Part shown: in pieces, positions 19,741 to 27,880 of the stretch | Position numbering within the stretch: position 1 is the first letter of the stretch | Layout of the letters: every line of letters starts with the position of its first letter | NCBI RefSeq assembly: GCF_900113255.1 | Contig: NZ_FOOR01000001.1 | Coordinates: 372,001 to 436,000, forward strand | Source of the DNA: Novosphingobium sp. CF614 | GTDB taxonomy: Bacteria > Pseudomonadota > Alphaproteobacteria > Sphingomonadales > Sphingomonadaceae | Reading direction: 5' to 3' | Length of the DNA stretch: 64,000 nucleotides | Notes under the pieces: generated by a model | Told to the model about the DNA's origin: nothing | The model's input: only the letters and a program-made list of their open reading frames with translations | Databases searched by the model: none | Program-made: the position numbers and the translations under genes

Positions 19741-20583
19741 TCACGCCGCTGTTTCGGCGACAGGCTGGGGCCGCGTATAGCGACCGATCATCTGCAACGC
19801 GCCGCCATCGACAGGCACTTCGAGGCCGGTGATGAAGTTGGATTCGTTCGACGAAAGGAACAGGACCGCGTTGGCCACGTCCTCGGCGCTGCCCATCCGA
19901 TGCATTGGCACGTTGTTGCTGCCCGTGCGCTCGAGTTCCTCCCGGCTCGGCACCCAGCCGTGGCGGGTCAGGCCTTCAATCGAGTGCGGCGTCAGCACCC
20001 AGGCCGGCAGGACCGTGTTGCAGCGGATGTTGTCCCCGGCGAAAGTTCCCGCGAAGAAATGGGTGAGCGCGTTCACCCCGGCCTTCGAGATCGCATAAGC
20101 GAACATGCGGCCGCCGAGCGTCTTTGAGCCGATGGTCGAGATATTGGTGATCGCGCCGCCGCCGCTCTTGCGCATGAACGGCACCACGGTGCGCGAGGTG
20201 AGCCACTGCGAGCGCAAGTTGATGTCCATCATTAGCTGCCAGCCGTCGATATCCAGCGAGAGAGGATCGGCATCGACATGGTTGATCGCGACGTTGTTCA
20301 CCAGGGTGTCGATACCGCCCATGGCGGCGGCCGATTCCTCGATGAGGCGAACGCAGTCATCGGCGTTGCCGACATCGGCGGTGATGACATGCGCGGTGCC
20401 GCCCGCCTGGCGGATGATCTCGGCGGTAGCCTCCGCGCGTGCCATGTCGCGATCGACGCAGCACACTTCGGCGCCTTCGCGCGCGAGGAAAGTCGCAATG
20501 GCGCGGCCGTTGCCCAGGAGATCGCTCTCCGGCTGCCCGGCGCCGACGACGACCGCCTGGCGGCCCTCCATCCGGCCGCTCAC
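19741..20583 (-). CDS. Short-chain dehydrogenase/reductase with extended glycine loop
   Basis: The product is about 280 residues. The cofactor loop, VGAGQPESDLLGNGRAIA, is stretched like that of the SDR at 16825. The acidic residue CVDRD follows strand two. NNVAI replaces NNAG, serine is in NISTIGS, and YAISK carries the active-site Tyr and Lys. The start is uncertain. I prefer the GTG at 20583, with AAGGG 8 bases upstream (MSGRMEGRQAVV); an ATG four codons later is also possible, while an upstream ATG at 20682 precedes a low-quality stretch. Confidence 0.87.
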   Translation of the reverse strand: MSGRMEGRQAVVVGAGQPESDLLGNGRAIATFLAREGAEVCCVDRDMARAEATAEIIRQAGGTAHVITADVGNADDCVRLIEESAAAMGGIDTLVNNVAINHVDADPLSLDIDGWQLMMDINLRSQWLTSRTVVPFMRKSGGGAITNISTIGSKTLGGRMFAYAISKAGVNALTHFFAGTFAGDNIRCNTVLPAWVLTPHSIEGLTRHGWVPSREELERTGSNNVPMHRMGSAEDVANAVLFLSSNESNFITGLEVPVDGGALQMIGRYTRPQPVAETAA

Positions 20584-20720
20584 AGCGAAGGGCCCTTGAA
20601 AGCGTCGCACCGTATCGGATCGAGTTGATTTTCCAGCATTGGCATCCTTCCTCCTGAACTGTTGGCACGGCGGGGGCCGCACCGAATTGGGTCATACCCT
20701 CGCCGAGGGTGATTCTCGAT

Positions 20721-21662
20721 TCATGCCGTTCCCGGGCCCGTGCAGGGATCGGTCCCATGACCGATACGCGCGATGAAACGGCCGTCATTGGCGGGAACAT
20801 GGAATTCGGCCGTATTGAACGTACAGACCCGGCCCACGTCCGCTCCGACGCGCCACCGCGCGGTCACGCGCATTTCGGCGAAGACGTACCAGTCCTCGGC
20901 GATGCGGTCGAGCGGCTGGACCGACAGGACTTCGAAGGTCTCGAAGAAAGCGCGATAGTAGGCCCTGTGCGCCTCGATACCCTCCAGCATGGCGAGCGTG
21001 CCGGTCGGGTTCACATAGTCGCGGACCGCCGATGCGACGCCGGGGTTGAGCGTTTCGGCGATCGCTTCGGCGTCGTTGCCGCACAAGGCTTCGACGTAGC
21101 GGACATGCAGCTGAAACACCTGCTCCCGCTCGGCCGTGCCCGGCGGGCCGGAAACGAGTGCCCGCAACGGGTCCGCATCGACCGGCGGGGGCAGCACCCC
21201 GTCGCGCGCGCCCAGCATTTCACGCGGTTTACGCGCCCAGACCAGTTCGCCGGTAATGCCCGAATCCTGTCCGGTCGGAAACAGCGCCAGCGTCTGCGAA
21301 GCGCCATACCGGCCATTGTGGCGAAGCCGGGTGCGCGAGATGCTGTCCTGGAAGGTGTACCATTCGCCCCGCACCTCGGTCAGCGCCGAGACGCTCAGCA
21401 GTTCCGACATGCCGCGGATCATCTGATAGGCATCGCGAATCTGCTCGCGCGTGGTCAGGACCGGGAGCCTTACGCTCCCGTCGGGCCGAACCTCCGGCAG
21501 GATGGTGTAGGCATATGGCCCTTCCGGGCTGAGTGTTTCCATCAGCTCGGGAATCAGGCCGGCGATCTCGCCCTCGATGTGAATCCGCGTCTGTTCGCTG
21601 GCGTTGAACGATGCCTCCGCCACCTGCTCCAGCAGTTCGTCGCCGATCGCTATCAGTGGCAT
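20721..21662 (-). CDS. Two-domain SnoaL/NTF2-like protein
   Basis: The 313-residue protein appears to consist of two alpha+beta cone-type (SnoaL/NTF2-like) halves: residues about 1-150 and about 165-313. The second half has ALCGNDAEAIAETLNPGVASAV and AHRAYYRAFFETFEVLSVQPL, typical of polyketide-cyclase-like folds, and ends in IGHGTDP. A paralogue with the same layout and a matching TGAGTDP end is at 29519-30442. The enzymatic role is unknown; single-domain relatives act as isomerases, hydratases or cyclases. The ATG at 21662 follows GGGACGG. The gene lies 31 bases after the cupin gene. Confidence 0.8.
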   Translation of the reverse strand: MPLIAIGDELLEQVAEASFNASEQTRIHIEGEIAGLIPELMETLSPEGPYAYTILPEVRPDGSVRLPVLTTREQIRDAYQMIRGMSELLSVSALTEVRGEWYTFQDSISRTRLRHNGRYGASQTLALFPTGQDSGITGELVWARKPREMLGARDGVLPPPVDADPLRALVSGPPGTAEREQVFQLHVRYVEALCGNDAEAIAETLNPGVASAVRDYVNPTGTLAMLEGIEAHRAYYRAFFETFEVLSVQPLDRIAEDWYVFAEMRVTARWRVGADVGRVCTFNTAEFHVPANDGRFIARIGHGTDPCTGPGTA

Positions 21663-21693
21663 GAACCCGTCCCTTGCTCCCGACGCGCAAACG

Positions 21694-22146
21694 TCAGGCT
21701 GGTGTCGCGCCGATCGCGAATGCCATGAGCCGGCACCCTTGCGGACCGGGGCGCAGGCCGTGCGACGTGCCCGCCATGACGACGCAGTCTCCGGCCTGGA
21801 CCGGATGCGCGCCATCGCCCAGCATCATGTCCCCACCGCCTTCCAAGAGGAAAATCAGGTCGATCGCATTGCGATAGTGCAGCTCCGTGGCTGCGGTCTC
21901 CTTCTCTCCGGGCCCGTAGGGCTCGTGATGGATCACATACCAGCTGACATGGCCCGGCGCGAGGCTGTCGGCGATCTTCTTGCCTTCACCCGGAGCAGAG
22001 GCCTGCGGCGGGCTTTCGCTCGTGCCGAACAGGCGCGCGATCGTCGTTCCCGGGACACCGGGAATGACGCTGAAATCAAGACTGTCCCGCTGCTCCGAAA
22101 CGCACGAACGACCTTCGGCATCGACGCCGAGAACCAGAAGCCTCAT
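21694..22146 (-). CDS. Cupin-domain protein
   Basis: The 150-residue single-domain cupin has a beta-barrel core: ELHYRNAIDLIFLLEGGGDMMLGDG, then HPVQAGDCVVMAGTSHGLRP. The metal-ligand pattern is incomplete compared with typical H-x-H...E...H cupins, so metal binding is uncertain. The C-terminus contains CRLMAFAIGA. A paralogue at 38368-38823 has the same N-terminus (MRRLVLGVDEGGRSC) and the same end. Both lie directly beside a hydrolase or dioxygenase gene. The ATG follows the TauD stop by four bases, indicating one operon. Function unknown. Confidence 0.82.
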   Translation of the reverse strand: MRLLVLGVDAEGRSCVSEQRDSLDFSVIPGVPGTTIARLFGTSESPPQASAPGEGKKIADSLAPGHVSWYVIHHEPYGPGEKETAATELHYRNAIDLIFLLEGGGDMMLGDGAHPVQAGDCVVMAGTSHGLRPGPQGCRLMAFAIGATPA

Positions 22147-22150
22147 CGCT

Positions 22151-23032
22151 TCACATCGCCCGTTCGTAAGTCGGAAGATCGGCGATTTGCTTGAGGAAGG
22201 CGTCGAGCACCTTGTTCGGGGCGTGGATCTTGCGCAGCGTGCGCGCCGGCCCGCCACCCTCGACGTAGGGCCGTCCGTGCTGCGCGAACATGTTGTCCCA
22301 AATCACCAGGTCGCCCGTGCGCCACTGGTGAGCCATGATGTTCTCGGGCCGGTACATGTGCTGGAACAACTGATCGAGCAGCGCGTCGCTCTCGGCCTTG
22401 GGCAGGCCGACGATCTCGCGCGTCTGCTGCTCGCAGATGTAGAGCATGGTCTCACCCGTGCGCGGGTGGGGCGTGGCGATAGGCTTCACCGTATCGCGCA
22501 GCTTTCCCCACTGCGGCTGGATCAGTTCGCCCTCGTATTCGGTGTCGCCCCGCCCCTGCTGACCGCTCTCGTGCCGGGCGCTGAGCCCTTTCAGGCGCTC
22601 CTTCATATCTTCGGGAAGCGTCTTCCATGCATGGACGGTATTGACGAAAATCGTCGGCGTCGCCGGCTGCTGCGCTTCCACCGCATAAAGCGAAGGCGTC
22701 TGGAACGCGATGTCCGACCACATCATGTCGGCATGGAAAAGCAGGCGGCCATAAGGCGCGCCGCCTTTCTCCTCCTTGTTGGAAACATAGGAGAAGCGTT
22801 CCGCATCGATGCCCTCGGGCGCCGACGTATCACCGCCGGCGTGGAGGATTTCGACGATCTCGTGCTGCCGCGCTACCGACAGGTCGATATTGCGAAATGC
22901 CAGCATGCCGCGTTCGTCGAACGTCTTGCTGAGCAGATCCCAGGTGTCCTGGTCGATTTCGGCATTCGGGTCGAAGCCGATGATTTCCGCGCCAACGGTC
23001 GGGCTCAGCTCACGGATTTCAAGCTGTTGCAT
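22151..23032 (-). CDS. TauD/TfdA-family alpha-ketoglutarate-dependent dioxygenase
   Basis: This 293-residue non-haem Fe(II) oxygenase couples 2-oxoglutarate decarboxylation to substrate hydroxylation, often cleaving C-O or C-S bonds. The iron ligands are in FHADMMWSD (about residue 104) and the distal histidine in NMFAQHGRP (about residue 260). The 2-oxoglutarate-binding arginine is in ARTLRK. The ATG at 23032 follows GGGAGGAG. It is the second gene of the amidohydrolase operon. Homologues at 25596 and 43044 share the N-terminal pattern ELTPTFGAEITG. The substrate is not inferable. Confidence 0.93.
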   Translation of the reverse strand: MQQLEIRELSPTVGAEIIGFDPNAEIDQDTWDLLSKTFDERGMLAFRNIDLSVARQHEIVEILHAGGDTSAPEGIDAERFSYVSNKEEKGGAPYGRLLFHADMMWSDIAFQTPSLYAVEAQQPATPTIFVNTVHAWKTLPEDMKERLKGLSARHESGQQGRGDTEYEGELIQPQWGKLRDTVKPIATPHPRTGETMLYICEQQTREIVGLPKAESDALLDQLFQHMYRPENIMAHQWRTGDLVIWDNMFAQHGRPYVEGGGPARTLRKIHAPNKVLDAFLKQIADLPTYERAM

Positions 23033-23098
23033 AACTATGCTCTCCTCCCCCTGCGTCATTGGCAGAGGCATCGTTTGATCTCTGGGCGCTCGCCCTGG

Positions 23099-24400
23099 TC
23101 AGGCGGGCACCATAGCCCGGTTGCGGACGATCGCTTCGCCGACGGTGTGGGAGAAGCTGACCTTCGGCAGCTCGTCCGGCGTCACCGCAGTCGCCACTTC
23201 CTCCACCGTGGGGCCTACCCGGTCGGCGATCTTCTGCAGCTTTTCGAGATCGAAGCCGTAGAGCTTCGCCGCATTGAGCGAGGTCATCCGCCGCACTTCT
23301 TCTTCGGGCAGATCGTGGAAGAGCAGGCGCAAGGCGAGCTGGTTGTAGGGGAAGCTACCCTCGTGATGGGGATAGTCGGCGCCCCACATGATCCGATCGA
23401 CGCCCAGTTCGTGGCGAACGTCCAGATCCTTCCGGACGAGCAGCGAAGGCGCGATATGCATGTTGGCATGCCAGTATTCCGACGGCAGCTTGTCCATCGT
23501 CTCGACCGCGCGGTGATAGAGCGGATAGGCGATCTCGCCCTTGGTCCGGCCCAGCCGCACCGACCAGTCGAGACGCTGCAGCTCCTGCGGGATCCAGGTG
23601 CAACCCACCTCGGTCATGACGAACTGGAGTTTCGGGAAGCGCTGGAAAACGCTGCCGAACATCAGGTGCGAGAGCGTGCGATAGAAGAACGAATACGTCT
23701 CATAGGCGCCAACGGCGATCGCGGCCGGGCCGGTTTCCTCGGTCTCGGGCGGGCCCACCGCGATCGAGTGGCGGTGGACCGGCATCTCCAATTCCTCGCA
23801 GACCGCCCAGAACGGATCGAGCCGGCGCTCGTAGAGACTGTGGAGGTGCAGCGCATGGTCCGAAGGGATCAGCACACCCGCCAGGCCCTGCTTCTTGGCC
23901 CAGCGCACTTCGGCGATGGCATCATCGAGATTGTTGAGGAACACCTGGACGAGGCCGGCGCGGCGACCCGGCGCCTTGGCGCAGAAATCCACCATCCAGC
24001 GGTTGTGCGCCTGCACGCCAGCCCATTGGCGGCGGTAGTCCTCCGCGCTGGTCGGCGCCGGCGCGGTCACCGCGCCCGAGGTGTAGAAGGGCGGCACGGT
24101 GTTGGGGAAGATGACCTCCGCGACGATGCCCTGCCCTTCGAGGATCTCGATCCGCTGCTCGCTTTCCCAGTTATAGGGAGAGGATGCCGAGGACACGCCG
24201 ATGCGCAGTCCTTCATCGTCGGTATCGGCCAGTTCCTTGTCGAAATCGGCCCAGGGATCGTGGAATTCCTTGGCCCAGACTTCGAACTCCTCATGGAATT
24301 CCTTGGCCAGATAGGGTTTGTAGTCGCGGATGCTCGCGCCGGCATGACCGTCCGACGAGATCAGAAGATAACGACTCGACCCTGAACTTTCCGTTCCCAT
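23099..24400 (-). CDS. Amidohydrolase-2 family metal-dependent hydrolase
   Basis: This is a 433-residue TIM-barrel hydrolase. Landmarks are LISSDGHAG near the N-terminus, PVHRHSIAVG (about residue 215), FVMTEVGCTWIP (about residue 275) and the C-terminal DRIMWGADYPHHEG (about residue 355), which carries the usual aspartate. It is about 130 residues longer than the amidohydrolase at 15898. Long members of this family are found in aromatic and terpenoid catabolism. It is the first gene of a six-gene minus-strand operon driven by the operator-containing promoter at 24510-24538. The ATG at 24400 follows GAGGAGAGG. Confidence 0.88.
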   Translation of the reverse strand: MGTESSGSSRYLLISSDGHAGASIRDYKPYLAKEFHEEFEVWAKEFHDPWADFDKELADTDDEGLRIGVSSASSPYNWESEQRIEILEGQGIVAEVIFPNTVPPFYTSGAVTAPAPTSAEDYRRQWAGVQAHNRWMVDFCAKAPGRRAGLVQVFLNNLDDAIAEVRWAKKQGLAGVLIPSDHALHLHSLYERRLDPFWAVCEELEMPVHRHSIAVGPPETEETGPAAIAVGAYETYSFFYRTLSHLMFGSVFQRFPKLQFVMTEVGCTWIPQELQRLDWSVRLGRTKGEIAYPLYHRAVETMDKLPSEYWHANMHIAPSLLVRKDLDVRHELGVDRIMWGADYPHHEGSFPYNQLALRLLFHDLPEEEVRRMTSLNAAKLYGFDLEKLQKIADRVGPTVEEVATAVTPDELPKVSFSHTVGEAIVRNRAMVPA

Positions 24401-24509
24401 AACCTCTCCTCTATCGCGTTTCGCGCGATCTCCGCCTCCCGCAACCGAAGCTAATCGCGCGATGCTCCAGCCCCGGCTCCGAGTCCCGGGCAATGTCCGC
24501 ATTCCAGTT

Positions 24510-24538
24510 TATAGTAATCGCTATGCATCGTGTGTCAA
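24510..24538 (-). promoter_or_regulatory. Sigma70-like promoter with island operator, site 1
   Basis: On the minus strand, TTGACA (24533-24538) and ACTATA (24510-24515) are exactly 17 bases apart. The inverted repeat ATAGT-AATC-GCTAT at 24511-24524 covers the -10 box. It lies about 110 bases upstream of the amidohydrolase gene, and its operon would be repressed by a protein bound here. The same repeat recurs at 25478, 29306, 29406, 39578, 39602 and 42096. Confidence 0.75.
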
Positions 24539-24610
24539 GCAATACGGATGGGCTCGCGCACCGTCACGGCGCTTGATGCCCTGGCCGATACCACGCTTGA
24601 TAACCGGACC

Positions 24611-25297
24611 TCAGGTGACTTTCATTCCACGTTTTTGCGCTTCTGCGCGAATCGTTGCGGCCACGCCCTGGATCAGCAACCGGCGCTGAACCGCAGCCGC
24701 GTGGACGCCCGTCCTGCCCATCGGTTTGTTCAACGCGCCTTCGGGGAGCTTCGCGATGCGCCGCGTAAACGCGCTAGAGATCAGGAACCCCCGGAGAGCC
24801 AGGAACACGTAATAGACCAGATCCGGATCCGCGGCGACATCGCCGATCGCCTTGGCGACCAGGGGCTGGGCAAGCCGATCGAACGTGCCGCCGTTCTCGC
24901 GGTCGATCACGCGCTCGGCAAGCGCCGACATGCGCGGGTTCGCGGAAAGTTCGAGCAGTATCTGCATCTGGACGAGGTAGACATCCCCCTCATAGGTTTC
25001 GGCGAGAACGTCGAGGATATTCTCAAGCCGCTCTTCCAGCGTCCCGCCATCGACCCTGGCGGCGCCGACCGACGCCTCCATCTTGCCGGCAACGTAGTTG
25101 ACGACATCCAGCATCAGCTGGTCGCGCGAGCCGAACAGGTGCTGGATAGTTCCCCAGGTCACGCCCGCGCGGCGGGCGATCTCGTTCGAGCTGGCCTTGT
25201 AGTATCCGATCTCGATCACGGTCTGAAGAACGACATCAAGAACCTTGCGCCGGGTATCCTCGGCGCTGTTCCGCCGCCGCACCGGCGGTTTAATCAT
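24611..25297 (-). CDS. TetR-family transcriptional regulator (candidate island regulator)
   Basis: This is a 228-residue regulator. The helix-turn-helix region is AEDTRRKVLDVVLQTVIEIG, then ASSNEIARRAGVTWGTIQHLF and GSRDQLML, about residues 12-62. The C-terminal domain (EERLENILDVLAETYEGD and following) is of the general TetR ligand-binding type. The start is uncertain: the ATG at 25297 has only a distant AAGGGG, while ATGs at 25324 and 25330 are also in frame. It is flanked by operator site 1 on its downstream side and by site 2 in the divergent region with the TauD gene. This is the classic place for an autoregulated repressor. Confidence 0.88.
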   Translation of the reverse strand: MIKPPVRRRNSAEDTRRKVLDVVLQTVIEIGYYKASSNEIARRAGVTWGTIQHLFGSRDQLMLDVVNYVAGKMEASVGAARVDGGTLEERLENILDVLAETYEGDVYLVQMQILLELSANPRMSALAERVIDRENGGTFDRLAQPLVAKAIGDVAADPDLVYYVFLALRGFLISSAFTRRIAKLPEGALNKPMGRTGVHAAAVQRRLLIQGVAATIRAEAQKRGMKVT

Positions 25298-25346
25298 GTT
25301 CAAGGCAGCGCCCCTTTGTTCCATTGCCATAGAAAGTCCGCGCATT

Positions 25347-25380
25347 CCCATTCGTAAATCGGGCCCATTCGTAAATCGGG
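25347..25380. repeat. Perfect 17-base tandem duplication upstream of the TetR gene
   Basis: The unit CCCATTCGTAAATCGGG occurs twice head to tail, at 25347-25363 and 25364-25380. Each unit is itself partly palindromic (CCCATT and AATCGGG arms). It lies in the leader between the TetR start and the operator at 25478. It may be a replication slip, or a doubled regulatory site. Confidence 0.8.
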
Positions 25381-25463
25381 CTACCCTAAGGACCGAACCG
25401 CGCATCGCACAAGCACAGAGTTTGCCGGCAGCTTCCGTCCATCGCGCCATCGCACGCTTATGC

Positions 25464-25512
25464 TTGACAGATAAACCATAGCGAGTACTATGCCAAACAT
25501 AGTGATCGCAAT
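25464..25512 (+). promoter_or_regulatory. Sigma70-like promoter with island operator, site 2
   Basis: On the plus strand, TTGACA (25464-25469) is followed after 16 bases by TACTAT (25486-25491). The inverted repeat ATAGC-GAGT-ACTAT spans 25478-25491, over the -10 box. A weaker copy, ATAGT-GATC-GCAAT, follows at 25499-25512. It lies about 100 bases upstream of the TauD gene at 25596 and within the divergent region shared with the TetR gene. Confidence 0.75.
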
Positions 25513-25595
25513 GGCGATTCATGCCGGGCCGTGGGTGCGAAGGCGCCAGCGGCGAGAACGCAACTGACAGAATCATAACGGTGGAGGAACAGGCC

Positions 25596-26465
25596 ATGGC
25601 AGAGTTGGTAGTCCGCGAACTGACCCCGACATTTGGCGCCGAGATCACGGGACTCGCTCCCAGCATCCCGCTCGACGACGAAACGCTGCGGCGGCTCAGG
25701 GAATTGTTCGACGAGAAGAGCCTGCTGGTCTTCCGCGATTTCCACATCGACCGGGCGTTCCAGTACTATCTTTCCTACGCCCTCATCGGCAAGGAGCCGC
25801 CGGCACAGGACCCGACGAACAATCCCAAGCGCGAATCGCTCATTTCCAACAAGGAAAAAGGCGCCATCGCACCGTTCGGCCGGCTGCTGTGGCACAGCGA
25901 CATGATGTGGTGCGAAGACGCCTGCGAACTGCTTTCGCTCTACGGCCTCGACGTGGGGCAGCCGGCGCCGCCGACGCTGTTCGTCAGCGCCGCGCAGGCC
26001 TGGAAGACGCTGCCGGCGGATCTGCGCGCGCGGGTCGAGGGTCGCATCGCCGAGCATGTCCACGACATCAGCTACGAACGGTCCGGCGGCGATACCGATG
26101 TGCTGACCGCGAAGTTCGACGATGACGATTGCACGCGCCTGCCGGTCGCCCGTCGCCATCCGAGGACGGGCCAGACGCTGCTCTACGTCTGCCAGCAGAT
26201 GACCAGCGCCATCGCGGACATGCCCAAGGCGGAAAGCGACGAATTGCTGGAGGCATTGTTCCAGCATCTCTACGATCCCCAGAACGTGTTCGAACACGCC
26301 TGGCGCAAGAACGATCTGGTGATCTGGGACAATCTGGCACTCCAGCATGCCCGCCCGAACGTGCAGGTTGAAGGGCCGTCCCGCACCTTGCGCAAGACTT
26401 TCGCGCCGATGCCGGATTCGCTCAAGACGAGGCTGCCGCAGTTCGCCAACGCCGGCGCGGTGTGA
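25596..26465 (+). CDS. TauD/TfdA-family alpha-ketoglutarate-dependent dioxygenase
   Basis: This is a 289-residue Fe(II)/2-oxoglutarate oxygenase. Iron ligands are in LWHSDMMWCED (about residue 99) and the distal histidine in NLALQHARPNV (about residue 255), with SRTLRK as the 2-oxoglutarate-binding arginine region. It is a paralogue of 22151-23032 and 43044-43904. The start follows GGAGGAAC. It is transcribed alone, divergent from the TetR gene, and is convergent with the MFS gene that ends 19 bases beyond its stop. Confidence 0.93.
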   Translation: MAELVVRELTPTFGAEITGLAPSIPLDDETLRRLRELFDEKSLLVFRDFHIDRAFQYYLSYALIGKEPPAQDPTNNPKRESLISNKEKGAIAPFGRLLWHSDMMWCEDACELLSLYGLDVGQPAPPTLFVSAAQAWKTLPADLRARVEGRIAEHVHDISYERSGGDTDVLTAKFDDDDCTRLPVARRHPRTGQTLLYVCQQMTSAIADMPKAESDELLEALFQHLYDPQNVFEHAWRKNDLVIWDNLALQHARPNVQVEGPSRTLRKTFAPMPDSLKTRLPQFANAGAV

Positions 26466-26483
26466 ACCGATCCCGGCCGCTCC

Positions 26484-27734
26484 CTACCCGGTAGCGGCCG
26501 GTTCGAAATCGGGATAGCGGCTAAGCAGGGCGATGAGCAGCGCGGCGATCGCCACCGAGGGCAGCGTCGCCCAGATCGCCAGCGAATAGGACTTGGTCAC
26601 GTCGTAGACATAGCTCGCGAGCACCGGGCCGACTCCGGCGGAAATCGCCGGTGCGATGCTGACGGTGCCGAACAGTGTGCCGAAACTCTTCGGCCCGAAA
26701 TGGCGACTGACGAGGTAGACGATCCCGGAGTATTTGACTCCGCTCATCACGCTGCCGAACATGACCACGGCAAAGATCAGCGGGATGTTCCCCGGCTGCG
26801 TGATGTAGATCACCGGCACCGCCAGCGTGCACAGGGTCGCGCCGCAGACCAGCCACTTCGCGCGCATCCTGTCGAGCGCCCATCCGCCCATGAAGCGCCC
26901 CGCGATGCCGGACAGGCCTTGCGTTCCGGCGATGGCGGCGGCCTGCGCGGCGGACAGGTTGAACGATATCAGGATCGGAATGGTGTTCGCGGCCATCGCC
27001 ACCCAGGCCACCGAACTAATCATCATGCTGCCGACGATGATGTAGAAATTCGGGGAGCAAAACCCTTCGCGTACCGTCATGCCAGGCAGGTCCACGGGGC
27101 CGCCGCCGGCCGACGCTTTTTCATGCGGGCGCTCCTCCGCGCCGTGCCAGGCGAACAGTGTCAGCGGCACGGTGATCGCGGCGAAGATCGCGCCGACCAC
27201 GAAATAGGCAGCGCGCCAGCCATGGTGTTCCAGCACGTAGTTCGCAATGATCGGCAGCATCGTGCCGCTGATTCCCGTCCCGGCCAGGGTAATCGCGATC
27301 GCCAGCCCGCGGCTCTTGTCGAAACGGCCGGACACGGGCGTCAGCCAGACGGTCCCCGTCGCGGTCGCGGCCAGCGCGTAAAGCGTCCACAGGAACCACC
27401 AGTGCCAGATGTTGTCGGTGGTGGTTCCCAGCAGCATCAGAACGCTGCTCATCGTGACGGCGACGGCAATGCCGATACGGCGCGCGCCGATACGGTCTAT
27501 CGCATAGCCGGCGGCGGTGGACAGCAGCAGTCCCAGAACGGAAACGATCAGCGATCCCGAGGAAATGCGCGCGCGGCTCCAGCCGAACTCGCGTTCGATC
27601 GGAACAATCATCACGCCCTGCATGATAATCATCGCCGCAGCCAGGGCCATGCCCATGCTGGCAGTCAGGACAATGGGCCAATGCGCGCGCAGTTCGCCGG
27701 CCGCCGAACTCTTGCCCTGGCTGTTCATCGACAT
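26484..27734 (-). CDS. MFS transporter (OFA/monocarboxylate-like)
   Basis: This is a 416-residue carrier with 12 predicted membrane helices. The MFS loop motif is GYAIDRIGARRIG (about residue 80), and the N-terminus (ELRAHWPIVLTASMGMAL..) resembles those of the carriers at 39773 and 44903. Such proteins import organic acids. It lies downstream of and on the same strand as the P450 gene at 27881, with a 146-base gap, so the two could share transcription. Substrate unknown. Confidence 0.9.
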   Translation of the reverse strand: MSMNSQGKSSAAGELRAHWPIVLTASMGMALAAAMIIMQGVMIVPIEREFGWSRARISSGSLIVSVLGLLLSTAAGYAIDRIGARRIGIAVAVTMSSVLMLLGTTTDNIWHWWFLWTLYALAATATGTVWLTPVSGRFDKSRGLAIAITLAGTGISGTMLPIIANYVLEHHGWRAAYFVVGAIFAAITVPLTLFAWHGAEERPHEKASAGGGPVDLPGMTVREGFCSPNFYIIVGSMMISSVAWVAMAANTIPILISFNLSAAQAAAIAGTQGLSGIAGRFMGGWALDRMRAKWLVCGATLCTLAVPVIYITQPGNIPLIFAVVMFGSVMSGVKYSGIVYLVSRHFGPKSFGTLFGTVSIAPAISAGVGPVLASYVYDVTKSYSLAIWATLPSVAIAALLIALLSRYPDFEPAATG

Positions 27735-27880
27735 GCCGCCTTCTGTTCTATTTCACTGGGAAGCGTGACGGCGATTACGCTTTCGCGATGGCCCCAATGT
27801 CAATGAGAGCCGATTTCGCCGCGCGGCGCAAGCGGCCACCGCGCGGCTGGAATCATTCCGAGCGGAAGACCACGGCCTCG

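Noticed and set aside
21980..24385. 801-codon plus-strand open frame
   Set aside because: It runs antisense across three clear genes (cupin, TauD, amidohydrolase) and shows only composition-driven sequence.
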